From NCBI GenBank assembly GCA_022571715.1, contig JACZXH010000038.1:1-34834 (forward strand): 34,834 nucleotides of DNA, in the 5' to 3' direction. The notes under the pieces were generated by a model that ran no database searches, was not told where the DNA came from, and worked only from the letters and a program-made list of their open reading frames with translations. The translations under genes and the position numbers were made by a program. Positions within the stretch are counted from its first letter, which is position 1; the number at the start of each line of letters is the position of its first letter. Below are positions 22,330 through 31,306 of the stretch, piece after piece. Source of the DNA: Bacteroidota bacterium. GTDB taxonomy: Bacteria; Bacteroidota; Bacteroidia; Cytophagales; Cyclobacteriaceae.

Positions 22330-23472
22330 TTATTCTCCGAAAATCTCAGCCAATTTCTGATGCAGTGCATCTCCACGGAGGTTTTTTGCAATAATAACCC
22401 CTTTTTGATCAAGTAGAAAAGAAGCCGGAATGCCGGATACATTGTAAATCCTTGCTCCTTCTGACTTCCACCCTTTCAGATCGGAAACATGTATCCATAT
22501 CAAGTTGTCATCGTTTATGGCCTTCAGCCATTTTTCCTTTGTCCTATCAAGCGATACACCGAAAATCTCAAATCCCATGTCTCGATATTGGTTATATGCC
22601 TTCACCACATTTGGATTTTCAATGCGGCACGGTTTACACCATTCTGCCCAGAAATCCACCATAACATACTTGCCTTTTAATGATGAAAGTTTCACGATTT
22701 TGCCATCAGGACCTGGCAAAGCAATTTCCGGAGCAGGCTGACCAATGCTCACCTTCCGTAAAAGCTCCACTTCAGCAGCCAAGTTAATTATATTCGGCTC
22801 CATTGGATAGACTGCAGTTAGATTTTCTGAAATACGTGCTACAAATTCAAAGTTCTTGTCTTTATCAATATAGTTTAGGGCCTGAAGAACCGCAAGCGAG
22901 GTGCCCATTTTCTCGATTTGTTCTTTAACAGCTTTTTCCTTATGTACCTGCAAATCAAGATACGCTTCCTTTGCTTCTGATGCCAGAGATTCGTTTTTCG
23001 ACTGTTTGGCTTTCATAAATTCCTGATTGATCTGGTTTTCTCTCGAAACGTAATTCACTTGAAGAAACTTATTCAGGTCGCGCAATTGCTGGATCTCAGT
23101 GGAACCCTTTATATCTGTAAATCCGGTAGCACTGTTGCCATCTGCGATAATTTCCAGATCATCATTATTTAATATAAGAGTCAGCAACTGTATTTCGTAT
23201 ATATTCAGGCGGAAGTAACCAGGCGATTCCAGCGCTACAAAATGTCGGAAGGTATTGTCCGGTTTTAGTGTGATGGTGTCATACGGTTCAACTTCCCTTC
23301 CATTGACTTTTTCAAGAATAATTAATCCATTCTGGGGATAGTTTATTTTACCGCTTAAGGTGATACCTTTATCCTCTTCGATCTGTTTTGATTGAGAATC
23401 ACAACCTTGAACAAAAACTGTTACAACAAAAGCTACAGCTATCCGTACATATGCTTTTACTATTTCATTCAT
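22330..23472 (-). CDS. TlpA-like thioredoxin lipoprotein
   Basis: Periplasmic thiol-disulfide oxidoreductase anchored by lipid, 380 residues. The signal peptide ends at VFVQGC (Cys24). A DUF4369 N-terminal domain (ITLSGKINYPQNGLIILEKV onward) is followed by a helical middle and a C-terminal TlpA/AhpC-TSA domain starting near residue 247 (IGQPAPEIALPGPDG). The active site is WAEWCKPCRIENP (Cys279/Cys282) and the cis-Pro segment is NVSGIPASFLLD. It reads leftward 33 bases after gatB. It may be in the alaS-gatB transcript but also has its own promoter match. It resembles the thioredoxin protein at 11635 in layout. Confidence 0.9.
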   Translation of the reverse strand: MNEIVKAYVRIAVAFVVTVFVQGCDSQSKQIEEDKGITLSGKINYPQNGLIILEKVNGREVEPYDTITLKPDNTFRHFVALESPGYFRLNIYEIQLLTLILNNDDLEIIADGNSATGFTDIKGSTEIQQLRDLNKFLQVNYVSRENQINQEFMKAKQSKNESLASEAKEAYLDLQVHKEKAVKEQIEKMGTSLAVLQALNYIDKDKNFEFVARISENLTAVYPMEPNIINLAAEVELLRKVSIGQPAPEIALPGPDGKIVKLSSLKGKYVMVDFWAEWCKPCRIENPNVVKAYNQYRDMGFEIFGVSLDRTKEKWLKAINDDNLIWIHVSDLKGWKSEGARIYNVSGIPASFLLDQKGVIIAKNLRGDALHQKLAEIFGE

Positions 23473-23500
23473 CTTTTATCAGATATCAGATTTCAAGTTC

Positions 23501-23528
23501 CAAAATTACGTATTCTTTAACGCATCAA
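23501..23528 (-). promoter_or_regulatory. Putative internal promoter for the TlpA-like gene
   Basis: On the minus strand TTG (23528-23526), 17 bases, then TAATTTTG (23508-23501) fits TTG-N17-23-TAnnTTTG. It overlaps the end of gatB and lies about 29 bases before the ATG. Confidence 0.45.
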
Positions 23529-24957
23529 GTAGCATTTGTTTTGCTTTTTTCGGGTCTGATAGGTCTTTTGTTTTTTTCATTATCTTTCCCATAAACATTC
23601 CCAGTAGCTTCTGTTTTCCATTCCTTAACATTTCTGTTTCCTTTGGATATTCTTCAATCACCTCTTTAACAGCTTTTACAAGCTCCTCCTCCTGTTCGGA
23701 AAATAAATGCATCTTTTCTGCTAATTTCACTATATCGCTTTCGGGAGTATCAAGCAATGCGGGAAAAAGTTTTCTGGAAGCAACTGAATAGCTCAATTTA
23801 CCGGATTCAATAAAACTAATTATTCCGGCAATTTGTTTCGGTACGAGTCTAAATTCTTCTATCTGAATTTTCCTTGAATTTAAAACCGTCAAAACCGGTC
23901 CCATTACCCAGTTGGCAGCCGATTTATAATTTCTGCATTCGATTGCTACAGATTCGAAGAATATTGCCAAACTGTCCGAACTTGTAAGTACCGAAGCATC
24001 GTAAACCGATAACCCAAATTCTGTTCTGAATCTTTGCTCTTTTTCAATTGGCAACTCCGGCATTTTGTTGCCTATACTTTCCAACCATTCGGTAGTTAAT
24101 AAAACAGGCGGAAGATCCGGGTCAGGGAAATACCTGTAATCTGTAAGTGTTTCTTTCGCACGCATTGTCGAAGTGTTGTCAGATGAAGGATTGTATGTAC
24201 GGGTTTCAGAAATAACCTCCTTCCCATTCTGCTTCAGAATTATTTGTCTTTTAATTTCTGACACAATGGCTTTTCGTACATTATTCAGTGAGTTCATGTT
24301 TTTAATTTCCACCTTCTGTCCCAGCTGAGCATCTCCTATGCGTCGTATCGAAATATTGGCATCACACCGCATTGAGCCTTCTTCCATATTTCCGTCACTG
24401 ATGCCAAGACAACGTACAAGCCTCCGTATTTCGTATAAAAATGCATATGCCTCGTCGCCTGAATGGAGAACCGGTTCAGTAACAATCTCAATTAGTGCAG
24501 TTCCTGCACGGTTAAAATCAATAAGTGTTCCATTTTTCGAGCTGTCGTGCATTAATTTTCCGGCATCTTCTTCAAGGTGAATCCGATTTAACGCTATTCG
24601 TTTATCTGAATGATTTGACCGGATATGAATGTTGCCTCCTTTACAAATCGGGATTCGATCCTGGGTGATCTGATACCCCTTCGGAAGATCGGGATAAAAA
24701 TAATTTTTCCTGTCAAATAAAACTTCCGGGGCAATTTGCGAATGGCAGGCCAGCCCCATTTTTACAGCATATTCAATCGCTTTTTTATTAACCCTCGGCA
24801 GTGTACCCGGATAACCAAGTGATATCTCACTGATAAGCGTATTTGGCTCCTGCCCATAATCATTGATATCGCTGGAAAATATCTTTGTGTTCAGCTGTAG
24901 CCTTACATGTACCTCCAGACCGATAATGGATTCAAACCGTGTATCAGCTACCTTCAT
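23506..24957 (-). CDS. gatB: Asp-tRNA(Asn)/Glu-tRNA(Gln) amidotransferase subunit B
   Basis: Binds misacylated tRNA and, with GatA and GatC, converts Glu-tRNA(Gln) or Asp-tRNA(Asn) to the amide form. The protein has 483 residues. It starts FESIIGLEVHVRLQLNTKIFSS; the signature LPKGYQITQ follows in YFYPDLPKGYQITQ, and further blocks are RIHLEEDAGKL, DFNRAGTALIEIVTEP and EIKNMNSLNNVRKAI. The C-terminal YqeY-like helical domain ends KKTKDLSDPKKAKQMLLDAL. ATG 24957 lies inside the last 14 bases of alaS, so translation is likely coupled. gatA and gatC are not in the window. Confidence 0.97.
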   Translation of the reverse strand: MKVADTRFESIIGLEVHVRLQLNTKIFSSDINDYGQEPNTLISEISLGYPGTLPRVNKKAIEYAVKMGLACHSQIAPEVLFDRKNYFYPDLPKGYQITQDRIPICKGGNIHIRSNHSDKRIALNRIHLEEDAGKLMHDSSKNGTLIDFNRAGTALIEIVTEPVLHSGDEAYAFLYEIRRLVRCLGISDGNMEEGSMRCDANISIRRIGDAQLGQKVEIKNMNSLNNVRKAIVSEIKRQIILKQNGKEVISETRTYNPSSDNTSTMRAKETLTDYRYFPDPDLPPVLLTTEWLESIGNKMPELPIEKEQRFRTEFGLSVYDASVLTSSDSLAIFFESVAIECRNYKSAANWVMGPVLTVLNSRKIQIEEFRLVPKQIAGIISFIESGKLSYSVASRKLFPALLDTPESDIVKLAEKMHLFSEQEEELVKAVKEVIEEYPKETEMLRNGKQKLLGMFMGKIMKKTKDLSDPKKAKQMLLDALKNT

Positions 24958-27595
24958 TTACCACGTAGTCCTTTGCTTTTTCAAGTGCACTATCCAGTCC
25001 GTTTATGTCCTTGCCGCCTGCTGTTGCAAAAAACGGCTGACCTCCTCCTCCTCCCTTGATTTCACGCGCCAATTCGCGCACGATTTTTCCAGCATGCATT
25101 CCCTTGCGGCTCACCAACGAGTCAGATATCATAACAGTGATCAGTGGTTTATCATTAACAACAGCGCCAAGTACCATAAATAAGTTTTCAACCTGGTTTT
25201 TAAGCTGAAAAGCAATGTTTTTGATTTCGGTCGAATCACTTATGTTCACCCTTTGGATGATCACGGAAGTACCATTTTTATTTTTAATGTTTCTGAGAAG
25301 TTCCTGTTTTACAGCACTGGACTGCTTTTGATGCAATAACTCAAGTTCAGCTTCGAGCTTCCTGTTTTCATTCTTTAGATTTTCAATGGCTGACGGAAGG
25401 TGTTTCGGATCGTTAAGCATTGTCTTTACTTCTCTAATAGTACCTTCCAGATCGTACACATATTTTTCGGCTGCTACCGCAGTTAATGCTTCAATCCTTC
25501 GTACTGAAGAGGCAATGGAACTTTCACTGACAATTTTAAAAAAGCCGATATGGCCAGTATGCGAAACGTGGGTGCCGCCGCAAAGCTCGATCGAAAATTT
25601 CTTATCAAAAATAATCATCCTTACTTTTTCTCCGTATTTTTCACCAAAAAGCGCCATCGCTCCCATTTTTTTTGCTTCTTTCAGTGGAACATCACGTTTT
25701 TCACCGATTGGAATATTTTCTCTTATCTTATTGTTCACAATCTCTTCTACTTTTTGTAGCTCCTCATCTGTCATTTTGGTGAAATGTGAAAAATCAAAAC
25801 GGAGAAGTTTATGATTGACCAGCGAGCCGCGTTGTTCTACGTGTGATCCGAGAACCTCCCGGAGGGCTGCATGCATCAGATGGGTTGCGCTGTGATTGTT
25901 CATAATAAGCAATCGGTTTCCTTTGTTGACCTTTGCTGTAAACGTACTATTTATCTTATCCGGAACTTTTTCAGCATAATGAATGATAAGGTTGTGCTCC
26001 TTTTTAGTATCAAATATCCGGATCTTTTCATCCTCATTTTGAATATAACCAGTATCTCCCACTTGTCCGCCGCTTTCAGCATAAAACGGTGTTTTGTCAA
26101 GTACAATCTGAACAATTTTCCGGTTTTTATCCTTCACATGGCGATATTTTATGATTTTCGATTCAACCTCAAGATGCTGATAACCAACGAATTCAACTGA
26201 TTTTTTACCTTTTAGTTCAATCCAGTCGCCCGTCTCAACCATTGCATCCGTACGCGAACGTTTTTTCTGTTTTTGAAGACATCTATTGAACTGTGTCTCC
26301 CATTTTTCAGATACTTTTTTCTCAAATCCACGCTCACGCAATATAAGCATAGTCAGATCTTTGGGAAATCCATAGGTGTCGTACAACTTGAATAATGTTT
26401 CACCAGTAATCTCAAATTCATCTTCCTTTCTTTTGCTGCTTAAAAATGTATCGATCATACGCAACCCTTTTTCAAGCGTTTTAAGAAAAGCCTGCTCTTC
26501 TTCTTTTATCACTCTTTTTACATGTTCCTGCTGCGCCTTGAGTTCGGGAAATACATTGATAAACTGTTTGGTCAGCAATGGTACGATCCGGTATAGAAAC
26601 GGTTCGTTAAAATTCAGATACGAAAATCCATACCTGACCGCCCTGCGCAGAATACGCCGGATCACATATCCTGCGCCGGTATTGGAGGGCAACTGTCCGT
26701 CGGTAATAGCGAAAGAAACTGCCCGGATATGATCTACCACAACCCGCAACGCAATATCGGTTTCTTCCAACTCACCGTATGTAACACCCGCATGGTTTCC
26801 CACAAACCGGATCAAAGGCTGAAACAAATCCGTATCATAATTTGAGGTTTTATGTTGGATGGCCATCGTAAGCCTTTCGAGGCCCATACCTGTATCTACA
26901 TGCTTTTGAGGTAAATTTTCAAGTATTCCTTTACTTGTCCGGTTAAATTGAATAAAAACAAGATTCCAGATTTCAATTACAAGCGGATGATCTTTATTAA
27001 CCAGTTCAAACCCAGGTGTTTTGCGGATCTCTTCCGCTGTACGAAGGTCAATATGTATTTCAGAACATGGACCGCATGGCCCTGTTTCGCCCATTTCCCA
27101 GAAATTATCCTTTTTGCCGAATGAAATGATGCGGTTATCAGGAAGAATTTTTCGCCATAAATTTAACGATTCCTCATCCGGCTGCAACTCTTCTGTCTTA
27201 TCACCTCCGAATACAGTGGCGTATAAACGATCTTCAGGAAGTTTATATTCAGATACCAGTAATTCCCAAGCCCAATTTATTGTTTCTTTCTTAAAATAAT
27301 TTCCAAACGACCAGTTGCCAAGCATTTCAAACATAGTATGATGGTAAGTATCAATTCCAACTTCCTCTAGGTCATTATGTTTGCCGGACACGCGCAAACA
27401 CTTTTGGGTATCGGCAATGCGGTTGTATTTACTCTTGATATTTCCTAAAAAAAAGTCTTTAAACTGATTCATCCCGGCATTTGTAAACATAAGTGTCGGG
27501 TCGTCTTTAACCACCAAAGGAGCGGAAGAAACAATTTCGTGTTTCTTTGATTTAAAAAATTCTAAAAACCGGTTTCTTACCTCCTCAGACTTCAT
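24944..27595 (-). CDS. alaS: Alanyl-tRNA synthetase
   Basis: Charges tRNA(Ala), 883 residues, the usual length. Domain order: class II catalytic core (RNRFLEFFKSKKHEIVSSAP, FTNAGMNQFKDFFLG, DTGMGLERL), tRNA-recognition helices, editing domain with zinc-type motifs HSATHLMHAAL and ELCGGTHVSHTGHIG, and C-Ala domain with GGGGGQPFFATAGG near the end. ATG 27595 is clear. It is the first gene of a leftward operon with gatB (14-base overlap) and the TlpA-like lipoprotein, and is divergent from the first M23 peptidase gene. Confidence 0.97.
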   Translation of the reverse strand: MKSEEVRNRFLEFFKSKKHEIVSSAPLVVKDDPTLMFTNAGMNQFKDFFLGNIKSKYNRIADTQKCLRVSGKHNDLEEVGIDTYHHTMFEMLGNWSFGNYFKKETINWAWELLVSEYKLPEDRLYATVFGGDKTEELQPDEESLNLWRKILPDNRIISFGKKDNFWEMGETGPCGPCSEIHIDLRTAEEIRKTPGFELVNKDHPLVIEIWNLVFIQFNRTSKGILENLPQKHVDTGMGLERLTMAIQHKTSNYDTDLFQPLIRFVGNHAGVTYGELEETDIALRVVVDHIRAVSFAITDGQLPSNTGAGYVIRRILRRAVRYGFSYLNFNEPFLYRIVPLLTKQFINVFPELKAQQEHVKRVIKEEEQAFLKTLEKGLRMIDTFLSSKRKEDEFEITGETLFKLYDTYGFPKDLTMLILRERGFEKKVSEKWETQFNRCLQKQKKRSRTDAMVETGDWIELKGKKSVEFVGYQHLEVESKIIKYRHVKDKNRKIVQIVLDKTPFYAESGGQVGDTGYIQNEDEKIRIFDTKKEHNLIIHYAEKVPDKINSTFTAKVNKGNRLLIMNNHSATHLMHAALREVLGSHVEQRGSLVNHKLLRFDFSHFTKMTDEELQKVEEIVNNKIRENIPIGEKRDVPLKEAKKMGAMALFGEKYGEKVRMIIFDKKFSIELCGGTHVSHTGHIGFFKIVSESSIASSVRRIEALTAVAAEKYVYDLEGTIREVKTMLNDPKHLPSAIENLKNENRKLEAELELLHQKQSSAVKQELLRNIKNKNGTSVIIQRVNISDSTEIKNIAFQLKNQVENLFMVLGAVVNDKPLITVMISDSLVSRKGMHAGKIVRELAREIKGGGGGQPFFATAGGKDINGLDSALEKAKDYVVNEGS

Positions 27596-27656
27596 ATATC
27601 ATTACTTATAAAATTAATACAATAATTAATGTGTTTTACACAATTATAATATCAAA

Positions 27657-27691
27657 TTTGCATGTGAGTTAGCTAACTATTGTTACTTTTG
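27657..27691 (+). promoter_or_regulatory. Putative promoter for the first M23 peptidase gene
   Basis: TTTG (27657-27660), 23 bases, then TACTTTTG (27684-27691), at the upper limit of the Bacteroidota spacing. It leaves a leader of about 45 bases before ATG 27744. It lies in the divergent gap with alaS. Confidence 0.45.
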
Positions 27692-27743
27692 TGCGTTTTT
27701 TAAGATATACAAAATTAGGACATTTATTTTTTAAGACCTTGAT

Positions 27744-28727
27744 ATGGCGCGTATAAAGTACTACTACGATACAGAGACTTGCAAATATGAGAGAGTAAAG
27801 GTATCAAAGTGGGATATCATACTTAATTTATTAGGGTTTTTTACTGTTTCTCTACTATTGGCCGTAGGGTTGGTATTTGTTTTTAACAAGTATTTTGAGT
27901 CACCTAATGAAATGATGTTAAGAAAGGAGAATGATGAGTTAACACTTCATTACAACATTCTTGGCAAGGAGATGACTTATGTAAAAGAGATGCTTACTGC
28001 GCTTCAGGAAAGAGATGACAACGTATACAGGGTGATTTTCGAAGCCGAACCCATTCCGGCAAATGTACGGGCTGCAGGTGCAGGTGGTTCTGATAAGTAT
28101 GCTTCTTTACTTAACGGAACGCTTGAAGAAGAAGAGCTCATTGTCAGGAATTATGAAATGATTGACAAAATCAAGCGGGAAATGTATATCCAAACCAAAT
28201 CCTATGATGAGATTCTGGAATTGGCGTTGAATAAATCTGATATGTTGGCGGCAATACCTGCCATACAGCCTATCAAGAACAAGGAATTAACTCGATTAGC
28301 AAGTGGTTTTGGGCGAAGGATTCACCCAATATATAAAGTAAAAAGAATGCATTGGGGAATCGATTTTTCTGCCCCCCGAGGAACACCGGTTTACGCAACA
28401 GGAAACGGCGTTGTAAAATTTGCTAAACACAGCTACTTGAAAACGGGTTATGGTAATCAGATTGAAATTGACCACAAATATGGCTATGTGACTAAATATG
28501 CACACCTTCAGGAAATTGTTGTGAGAAAAGGCGAAAATATCAAAAGAGGGCAACTTATTGGGTATGTGGGCAGTTCAGGTGGAAGCACTGCACCACATGT
28601 GCATTATGAAATCATCAAAAACAGCCAGAAACTCAACCCTATCCAATATATTATCCAGGATGTTTCGGATTTTGAATACCAGATTTTGCTTGAATTAGCT
28701 TCAAGAGAGAATCAATCATTAGGATAA
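27744..28727 (+). CDS. M23-family membrane-anchored peptidoglycan peptidase (copy 1)
   Basis: A zinc endopeptidase of the LytM/lysostaphin type, 327 residues. A short cytosolic tail (ARIKYYYDTETCKYERVKVS) leads to one transmembrane helix (about 25-47). A periplasmic coiled-coil stretch follows (KENDELTLHYNILGKEM; EEEELIVRNYEMIDKIKREM) and then the M23 domain from about residue 180. Metal ligands are intact: H203 and D207 in HWGIDF, and H285/H287 in HVHYE. It should cut peptidoglycan peptides at the envelope. It is divergent from alaS and followed by a terminator and its paralogue at 28795. Confidence 0.92.
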   Translation: MARIKYYYDTETCKYERVKVSKWDIILNLLGFFTVSLLLAVGLVFVFNKYFESPNEMMLRKENDELTLHYNILGKEMTYVKEMLTALQERDDNVYRVIFEAEPIPANVRAAGAGGSDKYASLLNGTLEEEELIVRNYEMIDKIKREMYIQTKSYDEILELALNKSDMLAAIPAIQPIKNKELTRLASGFGRRIHPIYKVKRMHWGIDFSAPRGTPVYATGNGVVKFAKHSYLKTGYGNQIEIDHKYGYVTKYAHLQEIVVRKGENIKRGQLIGYVGSSGGSTAPHVHYEIIKNSQKLNPIQYIIQDVSDFEYQILLELASRENQSLG

Positions 28728-28751
28728 TTATATTTCACGTTATATATTTAG

Positions 28752-28793
28752 GCCCGAAACAAACGCCCTTTGCGTTGCGGGCTTATTTTATTC
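28752..28793 (+). terminator. Rho-independent terminator between the two M23 genes
   Basis: GCCCG (28752-28756) and CGGGC (28778-28782) with an inner AACGC/GCGTT pairing make a GC-rich stem-loop, followed at once by TTATTTTATTC. The next gene starts at 28795, so the terminator ends right at its start codon. Confidence 0.7.
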
Positions 28794-28794
28794 T

Positions 28795-29769
28795 ATGGGA
28801 AAAATCCAATATTACTATGATCCAGATACGTGTAATTACGAAAAGGTAAAGCCGTCGAAGCTACGCCGGATCCGTTATGTAGTCATATACCTGTTGATGG
28901 CTCTGATCATTGCTTCGGGATCACTTTTAGTCTTGCACCGTTATTACCCCAGTCCCAAAGAAGCCAGATATTCTGCCGAACAACAAATCCTGGAAATGAA
29001 ATGGCAGCTTCTTGAAAAGGAAGTAGAAAATCTGAATTTCCTTATCGAGGCGCTGTGGGTACATGATGAAGAGATCCGTGTGATCCTTGAGCTCGACTCT
29101 TTGCCACTTAGTATTCGAATGGCTGGTATTGGTGGTACAAACTCTTTCAAGGATTTGTTATCACAGCGGCTTATTTTCGAGCGGAAAATTGTTTCAGCGT
29201 ATCGACGAATCGAAAAACTTAAAGCGAAATTACACATCCAGAAGGCCTCATTAGATACATTGGCGAATTACGCATATGAGCGTGATAAATTCTGGGCTTG
29301 TATACCGGCAATACAGCCGGTTGAAAATAAAGACTTACGTAGATTATCTACTGTATTTGGCATGCGCCTGCATCCGATCGACAATAAATGGAAACCTCAC
29401 CGGGGACTTGATTTTATGGGGAAAACCGGCGTACCTGTTTATTCTACTGGCCAGGGAACAGTGAAATTTGCACAATCAACTTATGGTGGATTTGGCAATC
29501 TGATCATCATTGACCACGGCTATGGATATAAAACGCGGTATGCACATCTGAATTCGTTCAACGTGATAAAAGGCCAGAAAGTTAAGCGGGGTAAACTGAT
29601 TGGGTATATGGGCAGTACCGGCAGATCAGCAGGTGTACATCTCCATTATGAAGTGTTGATAAATGGTGTACAGGTAAATCCAAGTGGTTTTTTTGAAAGA
29701 GAACTGGGCGAAAAGGAGTTTGCCAATCTGCTTGCCAAAGTAAAGCAGGTCACTATTCCGCTTGATTAA
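28795..29769 (+). CDS. M23-family membrane-anchored peptidoglycan peptidase (copy 2)
   Basis: Paralogue of the preceding gene with the same architecture, 324 residues: cytosolic tail GKIQYYYDPDTCNYEKVKPS, one transmembrane helix (about 26-47), coiled coil, and M23 domain. The ligands H202 and D206 (HRGLDF) and H282/H284 (HLHYE) are kept, so it should be active. The two proteins share the tail, the PAIQP-x-x-NK-(ED)-L block and the M23 fold but differ much in the coiled coil, so the duplication is old. ATG 28795 follows directly after a terminator, which suggests separate control or read-through. Confidence 0.92.
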   Translation: MGKIQYYYDPDTCNYEKVKPSKLRRIRYVVIYLLMALIIASGSLLVLHRYYPSPKEARYSAEQQILEMKWQLLEKEVENLNFLIEALWVHDEEIRVILELDSLPLSIRMAGIGGTNSFKDLLSQRLIFERKIVSAYRRIEKLKAKLHIQKASLDTLANYAYERDKFWACIPAIQPVENKDLRRLSTVFGMRLHPIDNKWKPHRGLDFMGKTGVPVYSTGQGTVKFAQSTYGGFGNLIIIDHGYGYKTRYAHLNSFNVIKGQKVKRGKLIGYMGSTGRSAGVHLHYEVLINGVQVNPSGFFERELGEKEFANLLAKVKQVTIPLD

Positions 29770-29853
29770 AAATACATTATTCTGAAAGAACTGACCCGAG
29801 GTAGAGCCATCGAGGTATCCAACGGAATACTTTATTTATTGAAAAACCTGCCG

Positions 29854-29898
29854 TTTCTCAAATTATTCACAATTTTCCCCGAGGTACACCTTGAGAAA
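29854..29898. repeat. Inverted repeat in the gap before the CapA-like gene
   Basis: TTTCTCAA (29854-29861) and TTGAGAAA (29891-29898) are perfect 8-bp arms around 29 bases. The heptamer CGAGGTA occurs three times nearby (29797, 29811, 29880). No T-tract follows. The gap 29770-30123 otherwise holds only the putative promoter of the next gene. Confidence 0.35.
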
Positions 29899-30073
29899 TT
29901 CGTTAGATAAAATAGGATATTAGTTGTATGATAAATTCGATCAAATTCAGATACTTTTTTTAGGGCTGTTCCGAATATTACTCTACGTTCATTCGTGGAA
30001 TTGAATTGCTTTTGTCACCGAAATAGATTTCAGCAGGTTTGCAATTCAAATATAATCAATAAATATTCTTGTA

Positions 30074-30108
30074 TTGGCTGTGTTCATACACAGTGTTTTT
30101 TAATTTTG
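30074..30108 (+). promoter_or_regulatory. Putative promoter for the CapA-like gene
   Basis: TTG (30074-30076), 24 bases, then TAATTTTG (30101-30108), 15 bases before ATG 30124. The -7 box is perfect and the spacing one base beyond the usual range. It supports the ATG start rather than the upstream in-frame TTG at 29995. Confidence 0.4.
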
Positions 30109-30123
30109 TTTGCTTTAGAATTT

Positions 30124-31296
30124 ATGCGGATACCGATTTACATATTTGTTGTTTTGCTGGCAGGATATATTATCAGTTCATGCAAAGTAAGTAAGACTGC
30201 CACAACACAGATAAGCACTACAGATACTATTCGGGTACAACTTGCTGACACAACCCTTATTTCCCCAGAAGTGACCATTCAGGATTCGGTCGAAATCGGA
30301 ATATTTCGAATTTTCCCTGATACGGTGACCATAATTGGTGTTGGTGATATTATGCTGGGTACGAACTTTCCTGATGCGGGATACCTTCCGGAAGATTCCG
30401 GTAAATTCCTGTTATCAAACGTAGCGTATATCCTCAACAGCTCAAATCTGACATTCGGAAACCTGGAAGGTGTACTACTCGATGACGGAGGAACGCCAAA
30501 AAACTGCCTGAATCCGGATAAATGTTATTTGTTCCGGATGCCTCAATACATGGCCGTTAACCTTCACCAGGCCGGTTTTGATGTGCTGAGTGTCGCCAAC
30601 AATCATTCGGGAGATTTCGGACCTAAAGGCCGGAGTACTACATCCCGTATTCTTGACAGCCTTCAGATTCATTTTGCCGGATATGATTCAAAACCCTTCA
30701 CGATATTTAAAAAAGATGGAATTATTTACGGATTTGCAGCATTTGCTCCTAACAAAGGCACCGCAAGCCTGAACGACCTGGATTCAGCTCGAAATATCAT
30801 TTTATATCTTGACTCATTAACAGATATTGTACTTGTGTCATTCCACGGTGGAGCCGAAGGCAAAGACCACCAGCATGTTAAGCGGGAAACAGAGACATTT
30901 TATGGCGAAAACAGAGGTAACGTATATGTATTTGCCCATGCACTTATTGATTCCGGAGCTGATATTATATTCGGACACGGACCTCATGTAGTCCGGGCAG
31001 TTGAAGTCTATAAAAGCAGATTCATTGCCTACAGTCTAGGGAATTTCTGTACCTACAAGCGATTTAATTTACGTGGTGAAAATGCGTACGCTCCCATAAT
31101 AAGAGTTTATACAGATCATACTGGAAAATTTCTTAAGGGAAAAATAATTTCAGCTATACAAACCGGCTTGGGGATACCTGTAATTGACACTGATAGCAAG
31201 GCGATAAAAAAAATAATAGCCTTGACAGAATCAGACTTTCCGGAAGGGAAAATTTTTATTGGTGATTCAGGTGTAATTACTTATCTTCAGAAATAA
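30124..31296 (+). CDS. CapA-family (PgsA-like) lipoprotein
   Basis: A metallophosphatase-fold protein of the poly-gamma-glutamate capsule CapA family, 390 residues. A lipoprotein signal ends at YIISSC (Cys19), then a Thr/Ser-rich linker and the CapA domain follow from about residue 70. CapA blocks are VGDIMLG, FGNLEGVL, LSVANNHSGDFG, VSFHGGAEG, IIFGHGPHVVRAVE and IAYSLGNF. No polyglutamate synthase genes are nearby, so a capsule role is not shown; many Bacteroidota have such lone enzymes. The in-frame extension to 29995 is AT-rich leader, not protein. MerR and dprA follow on the same strand. Confidence 0.88.
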   Translation: MRIPIYIFVVLLAGYIISSCKVSKTATTQISTTDTIRVQLADTTLISPEVTIQDSVEIGIFRIFPDTVTIIGVGDIMLGTNFPDAGYLPEDSGKFLLSNVAYILNSSNLTFGNLEGVLLDDGGTPKNCLNPDKCYLFRMPQYMAVNLHQAGFDVLSVANNHSGDFGPKGRSTTSRILDSLQIHFAGYDSKPFTIFKKDGIIYGFAAFAPNKGTASLNDLDSARNIILYLDSLTDIVLVSFHGGAEGKDHQHVKRETETFYGENRGNVYVFAHALIDSGADIIFGHGPHVVRAVEVYKSRFIAYSLGNFCTYKRFNLRGENAYAPIIRVYTDHTGKFLKGKIISAIQTGLGIPVIDTDSKAIKKIIALTESDFPEGKIFIGDSGVITYLQK

Positions 31297-31306
31297 TTTT
31301 ATCAAC

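Noticed and set aside
27021-27299. Plus-strand frames opposite alaS (also at 25386, 26376 and 24863)
   Set aside because: They are antisense to a full-length, highly conserved alaS/gatB and have no family features.
29995-30123. TTG-started extension of the CapA-like protein
   Set aside because: The lipoprotein signal peptide starts at ATG 30124 and a -7 promoter box lies at 30101-30108, inside the extension.
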